From Lunularia cruciata (lineage: Eukaryota > Streptophyta > Marchantiopsida > Lunulariales > Lunulariaceae): DNA of 64,000 bases. Shown here piece after piece: positions 46,815 through 56,881 of the stretch. The notes under the pieces are model-generated. The model was not told where the DNA came from. It saw only the letters and a list, made by a program, of their open reading frames with translations, and made no database searches. The stretch is from NCBI GenBank assembly GCA_948567375.1, contig OX419762.1:6826001-6890000 (forward strand), read 5' to 3'. Position 1 is the stretch's first letter. Every line of letters begins with the position of its first letter. The position numbers were made by a program, and so were the translations under genes.

Positions 46815-48715
46815 ATGATATCCCAATGTTGATGTACTAATAGTATAATCAGTAAGAACAGGTTGTTCTCACAAGGATACGGTTTAGAAATGGCTAGGAT
46901 TGAAGTAAAAGTGTCACTTTGTCATGATTCATCTATTTTTATGACTTTATCTTCTTGGGTAGGACAATTCTCAGAGAAGTGTAAAGCATCCCATAGTCAC
47001 ACAATGCAGAAAAACTCAAACAATCAAATCACATCCATGAAAGATATCCTATCAACTTAGCTCTTGAAGGTGAAGGACATACTACATTCACAAAAGATAT
47101 TCTATCAACTTGGCTTTTGAAGGTGATGGTACAGTCCATCTTGAAGGTCATGGGCCCCAAAGGTCTTTTCCCTTATAACTACCTATATCATGTATATCAT
47201 AGCACAAATGAGAATGTTCTACCCTTCCTTCCTAGAAGGCAGTCCTCACCGCTATATTGCAAGTTTGTGACTTATTGGGTGTTTTGTTACATGTGATACT
47301 TCACAATGCTCACAGCCCTCATGGCTGGTCAACGCATTGCCTTGATTCTTTAGAACACGTAGGATTCAACACTCAACCAAGCCTGATTGCCGTCATGCAC
47401 CTCAACACTTGCATTCCTACTTCAAGTTCCTCACCACTAATCCACCCAATAATAATGAAACATACACAATATTGACATTGATGTGTTAAGGATCATAGAG
47501 GTACTCATTACATCTTTCCCAATATAGAATCCAATTCATGTGCACAAAGGCAATTGTAGTTTGAGCATACACAAATGTGTACAAAAAAACTATGGAGCTA
47601 GAGTTTTACATATGCTTGAATGTTGAGATGACTTTCCTTATGCCTTCTACTACAAAAGATGAGGTGCATCTAATGGCTGTGCAATGCCACAATCCCCAAA
47701 TTTAGTGCTAAACCAATTGATACTAACCTAATGTAATTACCTTATCTTAACCTAATCAACTCTAAGACAACATGGCCTGCATGGTGGCACTACTATTGTA
47801 CACTCTCCCAATCATTTGACTCCAACTGGGTAGCAAGAAATGGTCTGGATGGTATGGCACTACAAAATGGTTCTTCTATACAAATATACTACCATACTAA
47901 TTTTCTATGTAGGTGTTTGGGTATGGATCCACTACCACTATGATGCGGTCTGACTTTGATGGTGTGGTGACCATGACCATAATCATCATTGTCATTCTTG
48001 TCATTATTGTGATTGTGATCATTATCTTGGTCGTCATCATCACACTCCAATAGTCTTCACCATGATAGTGTTCTACTACAATGGTCTTCAACATGATGGT
48101 GTGATGACTCTAATGATCTTCCACTTGACTGTGCACCACCACCAAGGTTTGTCCTTTTGAAAGATATGTACAATTGCAATGGTGCTTTCAAGCCAAGCCA
48201 ATGGTGTCCTTTGTGCCAAAAGTGTCCAAAACTTCATATCATTCTAACTTTTGCTTTGGGACTTCACATAGTATGATTTTGATAGTAATGGAAATCTTGT
48301 AATGATGCTTCCAACAAGACCAAGATTGTTTCATTTGGACATGTAACTTGCTTTGATGTGCCCCAAGGGGTTTTGTGCCAAAGGTCTTCCAAGTCAATGA
48401 TCTTCCACTAGGCCAATGGCATTGGTATGGAATTCTTTGTTCACAAGCATTAGCTCTAAGGTCATCACCGTAGAGAAATCACAATCATTGGACCACAATC
48501 TTGATCATGAAAATCACAATCACAAAGGTCTCGATCACAAGAATCATGACCATGAGGTGAGGTTTGTTATCCATGTGATCTATGGGTGCAAAGGAGCCAT
48601 GGTGTTTTCCCTATGTCATCTTCTTGTCCTCTAGAGTGGTTACCTTCTAGATTGATGATTAAATGGCACAATCATGTGTTCCAGCCAAAGAGCTTTCTTA
48701 ATCTCTTGTTAAAAA
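46815..48715 (+). repeat. dispersed repeat R, copy 3, inserted in copia-2
   Basis: It lies between the integrase and RT parts of copia-2 and matches neither. It starts near 46815-46850 with 'cagtaagaacaggttgttct', 'aaggatacggtttagaaatg' and 'cttcttgggtaggacaattc', as do the other R copies. It ends near 48670 with 'cttgtcctctag' and 'ttaccttctagattgatga'. A His/Asp-rich reading occurs twice in opposite orientations: plus 48480-48570 ('DHNLDHENHNHKGLDHKNHD') and minus 48040-47930. It shows the R family without the nested LTR-B. Confidence 0.65.
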
Positions 48716-48769
48716 AATTAGAATAGAAGAGACAAAAAGGTACTACTAGTGTGAAATTGTCTTGTCGCA

Positions 48770-50102
48770 ATCCCCCTCACCAAGTCTTTGTGGTGGTCTT
48801 CTAATTTTCCCACTTCTACAATTTTCTCCATCTTGAATGGTTGAAGTTGAGCTCATTTGCAAATTAGGTTCCTCATCGCAATTTCTTCTTGAAGTAGACA
48901 AATGCTAGTCTCATTTGTTGATTCTTCCATAAATTGCTATGTAGACTCCTTAGAAGCTTGTGGAAATTTTATGTCAAATATCTATCTAATCAATGCTCAT
49001 TCTAGCATTGGCTTGCACTTCATCTCTCTCTTGAAGACAATATGTATCTAGGTTCCAAACATGTAACTATCTATGATCAGGTTGCTCCTCTATGAACAAG
49101 ATGTCTTTCACATATCTTGTTCTTTTTTTTGTCACATATTTTGAAGGCTTTGGATTTTGAACTGTATCAACAAAAGATATCTCTTGTCTCTTGAGATCAA
49201 ACTTCTTACTTTGACACTTTGGTGTATGCACAAAGATTAAGCAACCAAAAGTTCTCAAATGTGCAACCGTTGGTTTTGTTCCATGCCAAAGCTTGTGAGG
49301 AATTTTCTCTAAAACTCTATTCAGAACATGTGTAGCATCTCCCACTCTTTTACCCACAACTCTCTAGGCAGCTTGCTAGAAAGCAACATGCATCTTGCTT
49401 CTTCAAGCATTGTTATATGATCTCTCCAAGATACCATTTTGCTCAAGAGTATAAGGCATTGTAAGTTTATGGACTAATCCAACACTCAGTTAAAAAATAA
49501 CAAATTCTTTTCTAGTGTATCTACCTACTCTATCAAATTATAATTTCTTGATATTCACTCCACATTGAGCTTCTATATATGTGAGAATTTGTTTGAAGCA
49601 AGAGAGAGTTTCTGAATTCTCTTTCAAGAAAACTACAATCTAAAACCACTAGTAACATCATTAAAAATGAGATAATCTTGATCGTCCAATTGGGCTCACA
49701 CTCATAAGATCACACATATCAATGTGAAAGTGTTTCCAACCTTGTAATTGCCTCTACTATTGCTAGATTTTGCAAAGTTAATCTATGTTGCTTTCTTAGA
49801 GCACATCCATCACAATAGAAAGACTTTTGACTACAAGGCTCTTTTGGTTTAAAACAAAGACACTCTAGTAGTCCTTCTCTTTCCATCTTCCTAATGTAAG
49901 AAAGATTGAGATTACCAAGTCTTTGGTGCCAAAGTGCAATATCTAACTTTTGATATAGTTTTATCTTTTCTAGCTTCTCACTCTCACTTGCAACAATAGA
50001 GTTTTCTTGGGAAATGTAACCTATCTTGGTAATTCTGATCTGAATTTTGTAGAGCTTTGAGTCATAGACACCTTCCATCACCACTGCTCCATCTTTCCCC
50101 AT
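48770..50102 (-). pseudogene. copia-2 integrase
   Basis: The gag-pre-integrase zinc domain is at 50102-49719: 'IALWHQRLGNLNLSYIRKM', then 'CDGCALRKQHRL' (H, then C-x2-C). The core (49700-49380) is heavily decayed. The end of the domain is open at 49357-49067 ('IPHKLWHGTKPTVAHLRTFG', then 'CLIFVHTP'), typical of copia. 'RRPPQRLGE' near 48790 is the usual linker before RT. After it the element is interrupted by repeat R. Confidence 0.75.
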
Positions 50103-50396
50103 TTAGCAACCCTCTTTGATATAGGTGGTTTGGATGCCTTTGTCTGCTACTTGATCAATGTTGAACATGTTGCACTTCAACTCCAAAATGTAGAGAACTC
50201 CTTTGATGACTCTTTGTCTTCCTTGCACCAAGCTTACAAGAAATTGGGATGTCTCCCACTCTAGCAACCCAAATCTTTTGATAGTCAACAACATACATGG
50301 GCATGGTTCCTTCTTTAATCTTCTTGAAATTGTGGATAGATACTCATCAATTGGCCATGTGTTCTCAAGCTCCTCCACAAACATACCAAACATCAT
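50103..50396 (-). pseudogene. copia-2 protease region
   Basis: Open minus-strand piece of 97 codons between the gag knuckle and integrase. 'RFGLLEWETSQFLVSLVQGR' and 'VIKGVLYILELKCNMFNIDQ' match the segment after the active site of copia proteases, where 'VLYVPxLxxNLLSV' is usual. The active-site D-S-G is not readable. Confidence 0.6.
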
Positions 50397-50529
50397 TATT
50401 TATATGATTGATACTTGTGGTAGTGTTTGAACAAGCAGTGAATGCAATTCTTTGTGTTGTTAGAGCATTGGCTTTACTTCTAGGATTAGTTGCATTGTGC
50501 TGTTTTCTTCTTGGGAGGTTCTGCTCACC

Positions 50530-50760
50530 TATACATTATTTTGCCTAGTGTTCCTTCTTTCTGCATTTGTTGCAACTTGTTATCTTCTTTAGTTGAGAGA
50601 TGTTGGTCTTCTTCTGAGTCCAACCATTGTTGCTACCTCTAATGCTTCTTCTATCGGCAGCAAGAAAAGCTCTCTCCCTTGAACTCTCTTCTTTCTCCTC
50701 TCCACACTCTTGATGCATTGGGAAGCATGAGTCCATAGCCTATTGAAAACTATCATAAAC
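50530..50760 (-). pseudogene. copia-2 gag C-terminus with zinc knuckle
   Basis: The minus-strand reading 'AADRRSIRGSNNGWTQKK' and then a knuckle start 'CNKCRKKEH' (C-x2-C-x4-H) near 50555-50535. Most of gag is gone: only about 60 residues separate the knuckle from the LTR, so the region between the LTR and the knuckle has been deleted. Confidence 0.65.
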
Positions 50761-50762
50761 AC

Positions 50763-51157
50763 TGATGCAAATCTTCATATCATATACAACATACATCCAA
50801 GGAACACAAAAAGGTATACAAAGCACTTCTGCCAATTTCCTCTTATTGAAAATCTAGTGAGGAATGGAATGGAATGGAATACTTGCAAGTGAGGAATGGA
50901 ATATCTACAGGTTCTAAGCTAATGAAAAACTTGGTTATGTTGCTTTGCCTTGCTTCTCTGGATTGCTGCTCACACATTCCACTCAAGCTTCTTGGAATGA
51001 AATGAACTAACTACTCTCTCAAAGGTAAGGCCTAAATACTCTAACCCGAACTTGACCGGCGGGTGCAAAGTGCTACATACAAACACTAACATCTATACTA
51101 CTACCTACTATGCTATATCAATACCCCATGTACTACCATTAAAGTGTACTTTCAACA
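50763..51157 (-). repeat. 5' LTR of copia-2
   Basis: 395 bases matching 44851-45250, TGTTGAAAGTACA at 51157 in the coding direction. A short GGAAT run ('ggaatggaatggaatgg' near 50865) sets it apart from the other copy. Its right end marks the start of the CpG-normal island at 51.2 kb. Confidence 0.8.
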
Positions 51158-51159
51158 AT

Positions 51160-52700
51160 TTTATAATTCAATATATTCTCTATCATGTAGATACTATAGC
51201 ATTAAAGAACGCCTGATATGTAGATATAATCACGTTGCGATCTCGTCAAAACAAGATGGAATCGCGATGTATTTGTTATGTAAAATGGGAGGTACCTCAT
51301 AGCATTTAAGCTCATGCATACTTTGCGCAAGATATCATGACGCACATAATCGAATGTTCTTCCGCAAATTTTCTGTATGACCAATTTTAGGCCGAAACGA
51401 CTTTTCTTATTCTAATGTTTCAAATAGAGTTGAAGAAATAGTTGTTCCCCTTTATGTTATTGGATGGAATACAAAGTGATGTTTCCCGCTCCTGCTGAAG
51501 TCGAAGCTAGTGTCAAGATATTGGAAAGGAGTTCATTTTCTGCTGCTGAACAATTTCCCATGTCGATATTTTGACGAGCAAAGCTAGAGTCTTCGTTATC
51601 ACTTAAAGTTCAAGTAACTGAAAACGACTTGCAGATTAAGGATCCAATGCTTGTAGGAAAATGAACATATCGAGTTGCTTGTATGCTTCTTGCTTAGTGT
51701 TTCTACTCTCCACCAGATCAAAACTTACGACCTAGAGAACTCTAAGGTCTGTACATACCTAATCTACCATTGGTAGCATCTGAGATGGACTTCAAACTAT
51801 ATTTCAACCGAACTTATCCGTGTATGAATACAAGTTGGTACACTAACTATGCTCTGTCTCTTGTTGAAGTTTGATCGATTCGCAAGGTTCTAACTCACTG
51901 CAATTACAGTTGTACATCTTTTACGTGGATACAAACATTCATTCAACCGTAGATGCCACCCAAAATGCTCAACAACTCTCATCGCAAAAGCTGTCGGATG
52001 TATTTGACACGTATACTGTACATTATTGGGATTGAAGCAACGGAGAATGAGTTATTCTATGTGAGTTAACGTGTAGTGTGCTCTGTGTTTACTATCGGGA
52101 TAGAAAATCTCTCGAAGTATAGAACTGCTCGTCAAACTTTTGGCCGAGAATGCTAGAAGACTTGCATCAGATTGTTGTATTCTACTCTAATGTTCTTTGA
52201 ATGAGTGAATGAATGACTGTTGACAATTTCTTTTGAAATAAGAAAAAAAAGAAGAAAAGAAAAAGAAAAATCACTTCAGAAATAAAGTTTATTGGAAATT
52301 CAGGGAAAATCTGTGCTCAACTGGTAACGAGAGGCCTAGGGTATATAATCTGAACTGGATCGTCTTCAATGAGGATGAGGCTAAAGAATGCCTCGTTTAC
52401 CATAATATGCATGGATTAAACGGTTTTTGCAAATTCTTGAACACATTCCTGAAATACTTTATCGTTAAGTATATGCTTGCTTCCCTTTATTACATCACCA
52501 GCCCCGTTCGTTCTCTCTTTGATCTGGTAGCTGTCTTTGCGTAAGAATATCAGATGTAGATCGAATAACTCATAATATTTAACGGAATACAAACTAGATA
52601 AAACGTGCTCATGGCAATTGTCCTCCCAATTGTGTTCTGTTTTTCTTGCTGTTTCTTAATAAGTTTTGTAAGATTCAATTGATTTTGAGATGGCATTCGT
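51160..52700. other. CpG-normal region upstream of the subtilase
   Basis: No assignable domain. The signal peptide and inhibitor_I9 propeptide expected upstream of the subtilase catalytic domain should lie here but were not found. A/G-rich run at 52240-52275 ('aaaaaaaagaagaaaag'). Confidence 0.4.
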
Positions 52701-52861
52701 TTCTGTTGCAGAATAACCAGACGTGGTCTCCGTCCTCGAAAGTACAACATCGGTCCTTCACAAAACAAGGTACTGGACTTACTTAAGGCTCGAATCCATC
52801 AGCTGGAATTTGGCAGTAACATCTTTAGGAGAAGATGTAATCATTGGTGTTATAGACTCTG

Positions 52862-53133
52862 GTACATTAATTTCTACCACAAACTTTAACCGATTTGGAG
52901 TGTTTTAACATATCTTAACTTTCTAGAGAAGCGCAGATTGATCATAAACCCTGGTATCATCTACGAGTTCGAGCTACAACGGATCAGCGGCCCAATAGCA
53001 GGAGTCGACGTCATAGCTGGAATTGATCACGTGCATTTGAATTTCTGTTAACTAACAGTGACATGAAGACGGAGTGATGTGTCAGTTGAGCAGTAGGCAT
53101 TCTTGTCATGTATCTTAGTGTAATTTGCATCAG
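52862..53133 (+). other. subtilase intron with split Gly codon
   Basis: Donor GTACAT after '...GACTCTG' and acceptor 'GCATCAG' before 'GTATATGG'. Joining the two restores the Gly of the D-S-G-I-W-P signature, which supports this as a real phase-1 intron. Confidence 0.8.
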
Positions 53134-54106
53134 GTATATGGCCTGAATCTGGGAGCGTCAACGATGCGGGACTTCCACCGATTCCTGCCAGATGGAAGGG
53201 AGCTTGTGTTGAAGGAGAGCAATCCTATCCTGCTCAACACATTGTAACAAGTGAAATGTTTCCTACAATATCTGGATATTTCCTGAAGCTAAATTGTTGC
53301 GAGTTTCAGTGGTGAGTAACCATCCATTGCTTGACTTATTATCAATCATCCTCACCGTGCTCAGGAAAATAATAATCAATCAGACAAACATTTTAGTCAT
53401 TCAGACAGTACTCTACAACTGAGTACACTGTTCATCCCTGACACTCGGTATTCATATGTAGTTTCTTCTACTTTACCTCTTCCCCTACTCGCACGCTTAG
53501 TGAAACTGGGCTCCTTGCAATGATTGATCTTATCCTATGGGCTGCAATGATTGACCTTACCTTACGGGCAGATTTTCTACCAGCTCCGACTTGTATTATT
53601 TGTCCAAGTCGAATCTCTTGTTAGAACGGAATGATGAATGATGAACGCTTCGAACATTGTAAATCGAATGAGACACGGTGGGGCATGGTACACACGCTGC
53701 ATCCACAGCTGTAGGTGTACCTGTTCCACAATGTCTACAGCTGGTCTTGCAAATGGAACTGCGATAGGTGTTGCACTATCTGCAAAGATTGCTGTGTACA
53801 AAGCCTTTTGGCCTTTGTCGGCCTCAGCAGACCACCTCGCAGCAATTGACGAAGCGATTCATGATGGAGTGGACATCATATCGTTCTCTGCTGGTACATC
53901 CACTCCAAGTTCCTCTACAATTTCAGGATATGTTTTTCTTTCATGCGGCTCAAGCAGGGATCTTGGTCTCACAATCGGCTGGCAATGACGAACCTGGTTT
54001 TGGAACGGTTACTAGCATTCCACCACGGACGATTATTGTTGCAGCAAGCACACTTGACCGAAAATTCGTATCTGAAGTAGTAGTAGGATATGGAACGTCT
54101 ATTGAG

Positions 54107-54247
54107 GTTAGTGACATTTCCATCACCATCATATTCATCAAGGCGTGGGAGACTGAAGATTTTGGAGTTTTACATTAATAAAGATATCGGTGTTTGATTT
54201 TTGTCATGGCCATCATCATCGTCAATGGAAGGTGCTCTTGTCTGCAG
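54107..54247 (+). other. subtilase intron
   Basis: Donor GAG|GTTAGTG after 'GYGTSIE' and acceptor 'CTTGTCTGCAG' before 'GCACTAGCAG', where the family continues into the PA domain. Confidence 0.6.
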
Positions 54248-56032
54248 GCACTAGCAGTGAACACATATCAGTTTCACCGAAGAACATCATACCTTGAGGA
54301 TAGGAGTCGCGAGATCTGCAACAAATTTCTCCTCAGAAACTTCAATGTAACTCCTAATCCTGAAGCTAGATATGCAGGTGATTCTGAATCATGTTCGCGC
54401 CTTAACCAACTGCACAGAGATCCACCAAATTGCACTGATCGATCTCACCTCTGGTACTTGGAAGTCCAATTAAAATCAAAATTAGCTGAAACTTTCTTCA
54501 ATCGTGCTCAGGTTTCGTGCTCCGGGATCTCTACGTGAAACAGCGGCTCCCGGAGCATAATCATCTGCAAACAACCACCGATCTTCATGGCCGAAAATCG
54601 AATCTTGCTCAACGTGAACTCAGTAACTCATATTATTTTTGACGCACAAGGATAAGGGGCAATTGTCGTGAGTGACGACTTCTCCTTATGCTCAAATTTG
54701 ACGACTAACGTGGGCTGTTCTGTAGGAGGCCGATCGAAGCGGCTGGGACTCCGTCTTCACAGCTGCAGAGTAGTGGAATTGAAAGTATGTCTTGAGCACC
54801 CAAAGCGAATGGGCATATGTACAGTACCGATACAAGCATTTTCAATTCCTCAGAAAGTCAAATTCATCAGTGGAAATATCATAAAGCACCACTTTAAAAT
54901 ATCCTGTTTCTGGTCCTTGCCCACTTGCGTCTCTACCATTAATTCTCTTGCTTAATTTAACTAGGTTGGTTTCAACTAGAAAGATACACACTGAAAAGGG
55001 GCCTTGCTTGATCACTCAGATGCGGTGATGTTAGTAATTATTTTTCAGTTATGATCCCACATGTATGGAAAGCGAAATCAAATTTCCTGATCAGCATTAC
55101 AGTTAGAGGAGTTTGAGTGTATTTGATATGTAGTTCTGAATTGCAGTCCTGCCTATGTATTTTGAAGTCCAAGCGCAACTATCAAACGGCGATCGACAAT
55201 GTTTAAAGCAGATGCGAATCCAAACATAGCACAATTCTCATCCCGTGGTCCCAACAATCAATCTAAATATACTGAAGGCAAGTGTTGTTGGTGAGAAATT
55301 GATGCGCACAGACTGATTACCTTGTTTTAGCTGATATGGACACGACTCAATCCAATCCAAATCCATGATAAGCAAACGAATTCACTTCATGCGTTCACAG
55401 AGTTCATTTCATATTCTGCTACAAAGTATTTTTGGTATTCTTACAACACCTCTGGTTTACTGCGACTTCCAGCCGGATCTTACTGCACCAGGCGTTTTTG
55501 GCTGCACATTTTGGCTGCTTACCCGAGTCTGAAGGTGCACAAGATGCTGCGAAGTTCAGACTCCAGTCAGGCACTTCTATGTCCTGCTCACATGTAAACG
55601 GCGCAGAAGCACTGATCAAAGCTAAACATCCGAGCTGGAGTCCTGTAGCAATCAAGTTTGCCCTCATGACAACAGGTAAAAATCCAAAGCTTCGTTCCAA
55701 TCGCACTAACCTTCAGCCTAAGCATCAAAGCAGTTTGATAGTTGGAAAATTAGGAATATGACATTCAAGATTCATATAATCCACGAAGTCATGATGTACA
55801 ACTGTTCGCCATGAAATGCAGCAAAACCTTTAAAGTTTGGCAACAGTCTCGATTGGGAGCAGGAGAATTGCCATCAACAAAGCCATTGTGGTTCGAATTC
55901 CTGTTTCTAAATTTTGAAGTCTTAGACAATATGAGATGTTAAGAAACTCACTATTTCCACTAGCAAGGATCCTCAGATTAAAGGTCGATTTCCTGTTTCT
56001 CTATTTTGAAAATCTTAACTCAGTTTTTGTAG

Positions 56033-56618
56033 TGTTATGTTTTGTGCTTGTTATTAGTGACTTGACTAAGACAGTCAGGAGCAAACTTGCAAACTATGAC
56101 AGTAAGGAGCAAACGTGCAAACATGACTGATGAAACAGCAAGGTGCCAGGACAAGCTCTTATCTAGAAATGTTCTGTTACTGGTTACTATTATTGTATGG
56201 CAAAGTATAAAAGTGACTAGATACTTTGAGTGCACGATATTCAATACGCGGGACAGTGATGATGGACTTATCTCTCTATATATAAAACTAAATATAAAGT
56301 GTTGGGTGAGCCTGTTTAAGCCTTGGAGGTAGGTTTCCGAGAGGAAGAAAACCACGTTATTTACTTACTGTTTCCCTTACATTATATGCTTACTGGGGTT
56401 TATGATGTGCTATAGTTTTCTAACAATTTATATAATTGCTTAGTTGGCCCAGAAGAGGGATTGAGGATATGTATATAGCTGGGTGAGCTTGTTTAAGCCC
56501 GTGGAGGTAGCTTTGGAGACAAGAAGTGAACTATATTATTTCTTGTTGTCCTTACATTATATTCTTAATGGGGTATATTCTTAATGGGGTTTATGATGTG
56601 CTATTGTGTTTTCTAACA
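56033..56618 (+). repeat. 5' LTR of copia-1, with internal duplication
   Basis: Starts TGTTATG and ends TAACA before the primer site. It matches the 3' LTR in 'cttgttattagtga.t.gac', 'aaggtgc', 'acttatctagaaat', 'gtgagcctgttt' and 'gggtttatgatgtg'. A tandem duplication of about 177 bp (units from 56304 and 56481) extends past the LTR end. A first TAACA is at 56421-56425, so the original LTR was near 393 bp. TATA-like box at about 56274-56283. Confidence 0.8.
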
Positions 56619-56621
56619 ATT

Positions 56622-56632
56622 TGTATCAGAGC
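56622..56632 (+). promoter_or_regulatory. copia-1 primer-binding site
   Basis: TGTATCAGAGC directly after the LTR is one base short of the classic TGGTATCAGAGC, complementary to the 3' end of initiator Met-tRNA. A decayed second version lies at the same place in the first duplication unit (about 56429-56440). Confidence 0.8.
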
Positions 56633-56681
56633 TTAGTTGGTCCAGAGGAGGGATTTGAGATCTGAGGGATAGTGAAGTGGG

Positions 56682-56881
56682 NNNNNNNNNNNNNNNNNNN
56701 NNNNNNNNNNNNNNNNNNNNNNNNNNNNNNNNNNNNNNNNNNNNNNNNNNNNNNNNNNNNNNNNNNNNNNNNNNNNNNNNNNNNNNNNNNNNNNNNNNNN
56801 NNNNNNNNNNNNNNNNNNNNNNNNNNNNNNNNNNNNNNNNNNNNNNNNNNNNNNNNNNNNNNNNNNNNNNNNNNNNNNNNN
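56682..56881. other. assembly gap (200 N)
   Basis: Exactly 200 N, the usual size for a gap of unknown length. It hides the start of the family A ORF in copia-1. The ORFs that cross it are artefacts. Confidence 0.98.

Larger units (their letters stand above)
52712..55895 (+). pseudogene. plant subtilisin-like serine protease, decayed
   Basis: Secreted S8 proteases of this family are processed by removal of a propeptide and act in the wall or apoplast. Exon by exon: 52712-52861 has 'PDVVSVLESTTSVLHKTRYW' and 'GEDVIIGVIDSG' (catalytic Asp at 52855). 53134-53311 has '[20 protein letters not shown]'. About 53660-54106 has 'RDTVGHGTHAASTAVGVPVP' (catalytic His 53684), 'GTAIGVALSAKIAVYKAFWP', 'AIHDGVDIISFSAGT' and 'SAGNDEPGFGTVTS' (oxyanion Asn 53984). 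54248 onward and 54726-54870 are PA-domain pieces. Up to 55675 it has '[20 protein letters not shown]' (Ser 55576). A last piece lies at 55822. GT-AG sites fit. At least four frame breaks: near 53230, 53729, 53935 (a T run) and 55510. The propeptide and the C-terminal Fn3-like domain are missing. Confidence 0.85.

Noticed and set aside
55885-55905. 'GTGGTTCGAATTCC' as the T-loop of a tRNA gene
   Set aside because: No acceptor stem, D-arm or anticodon arm could be placed around it.
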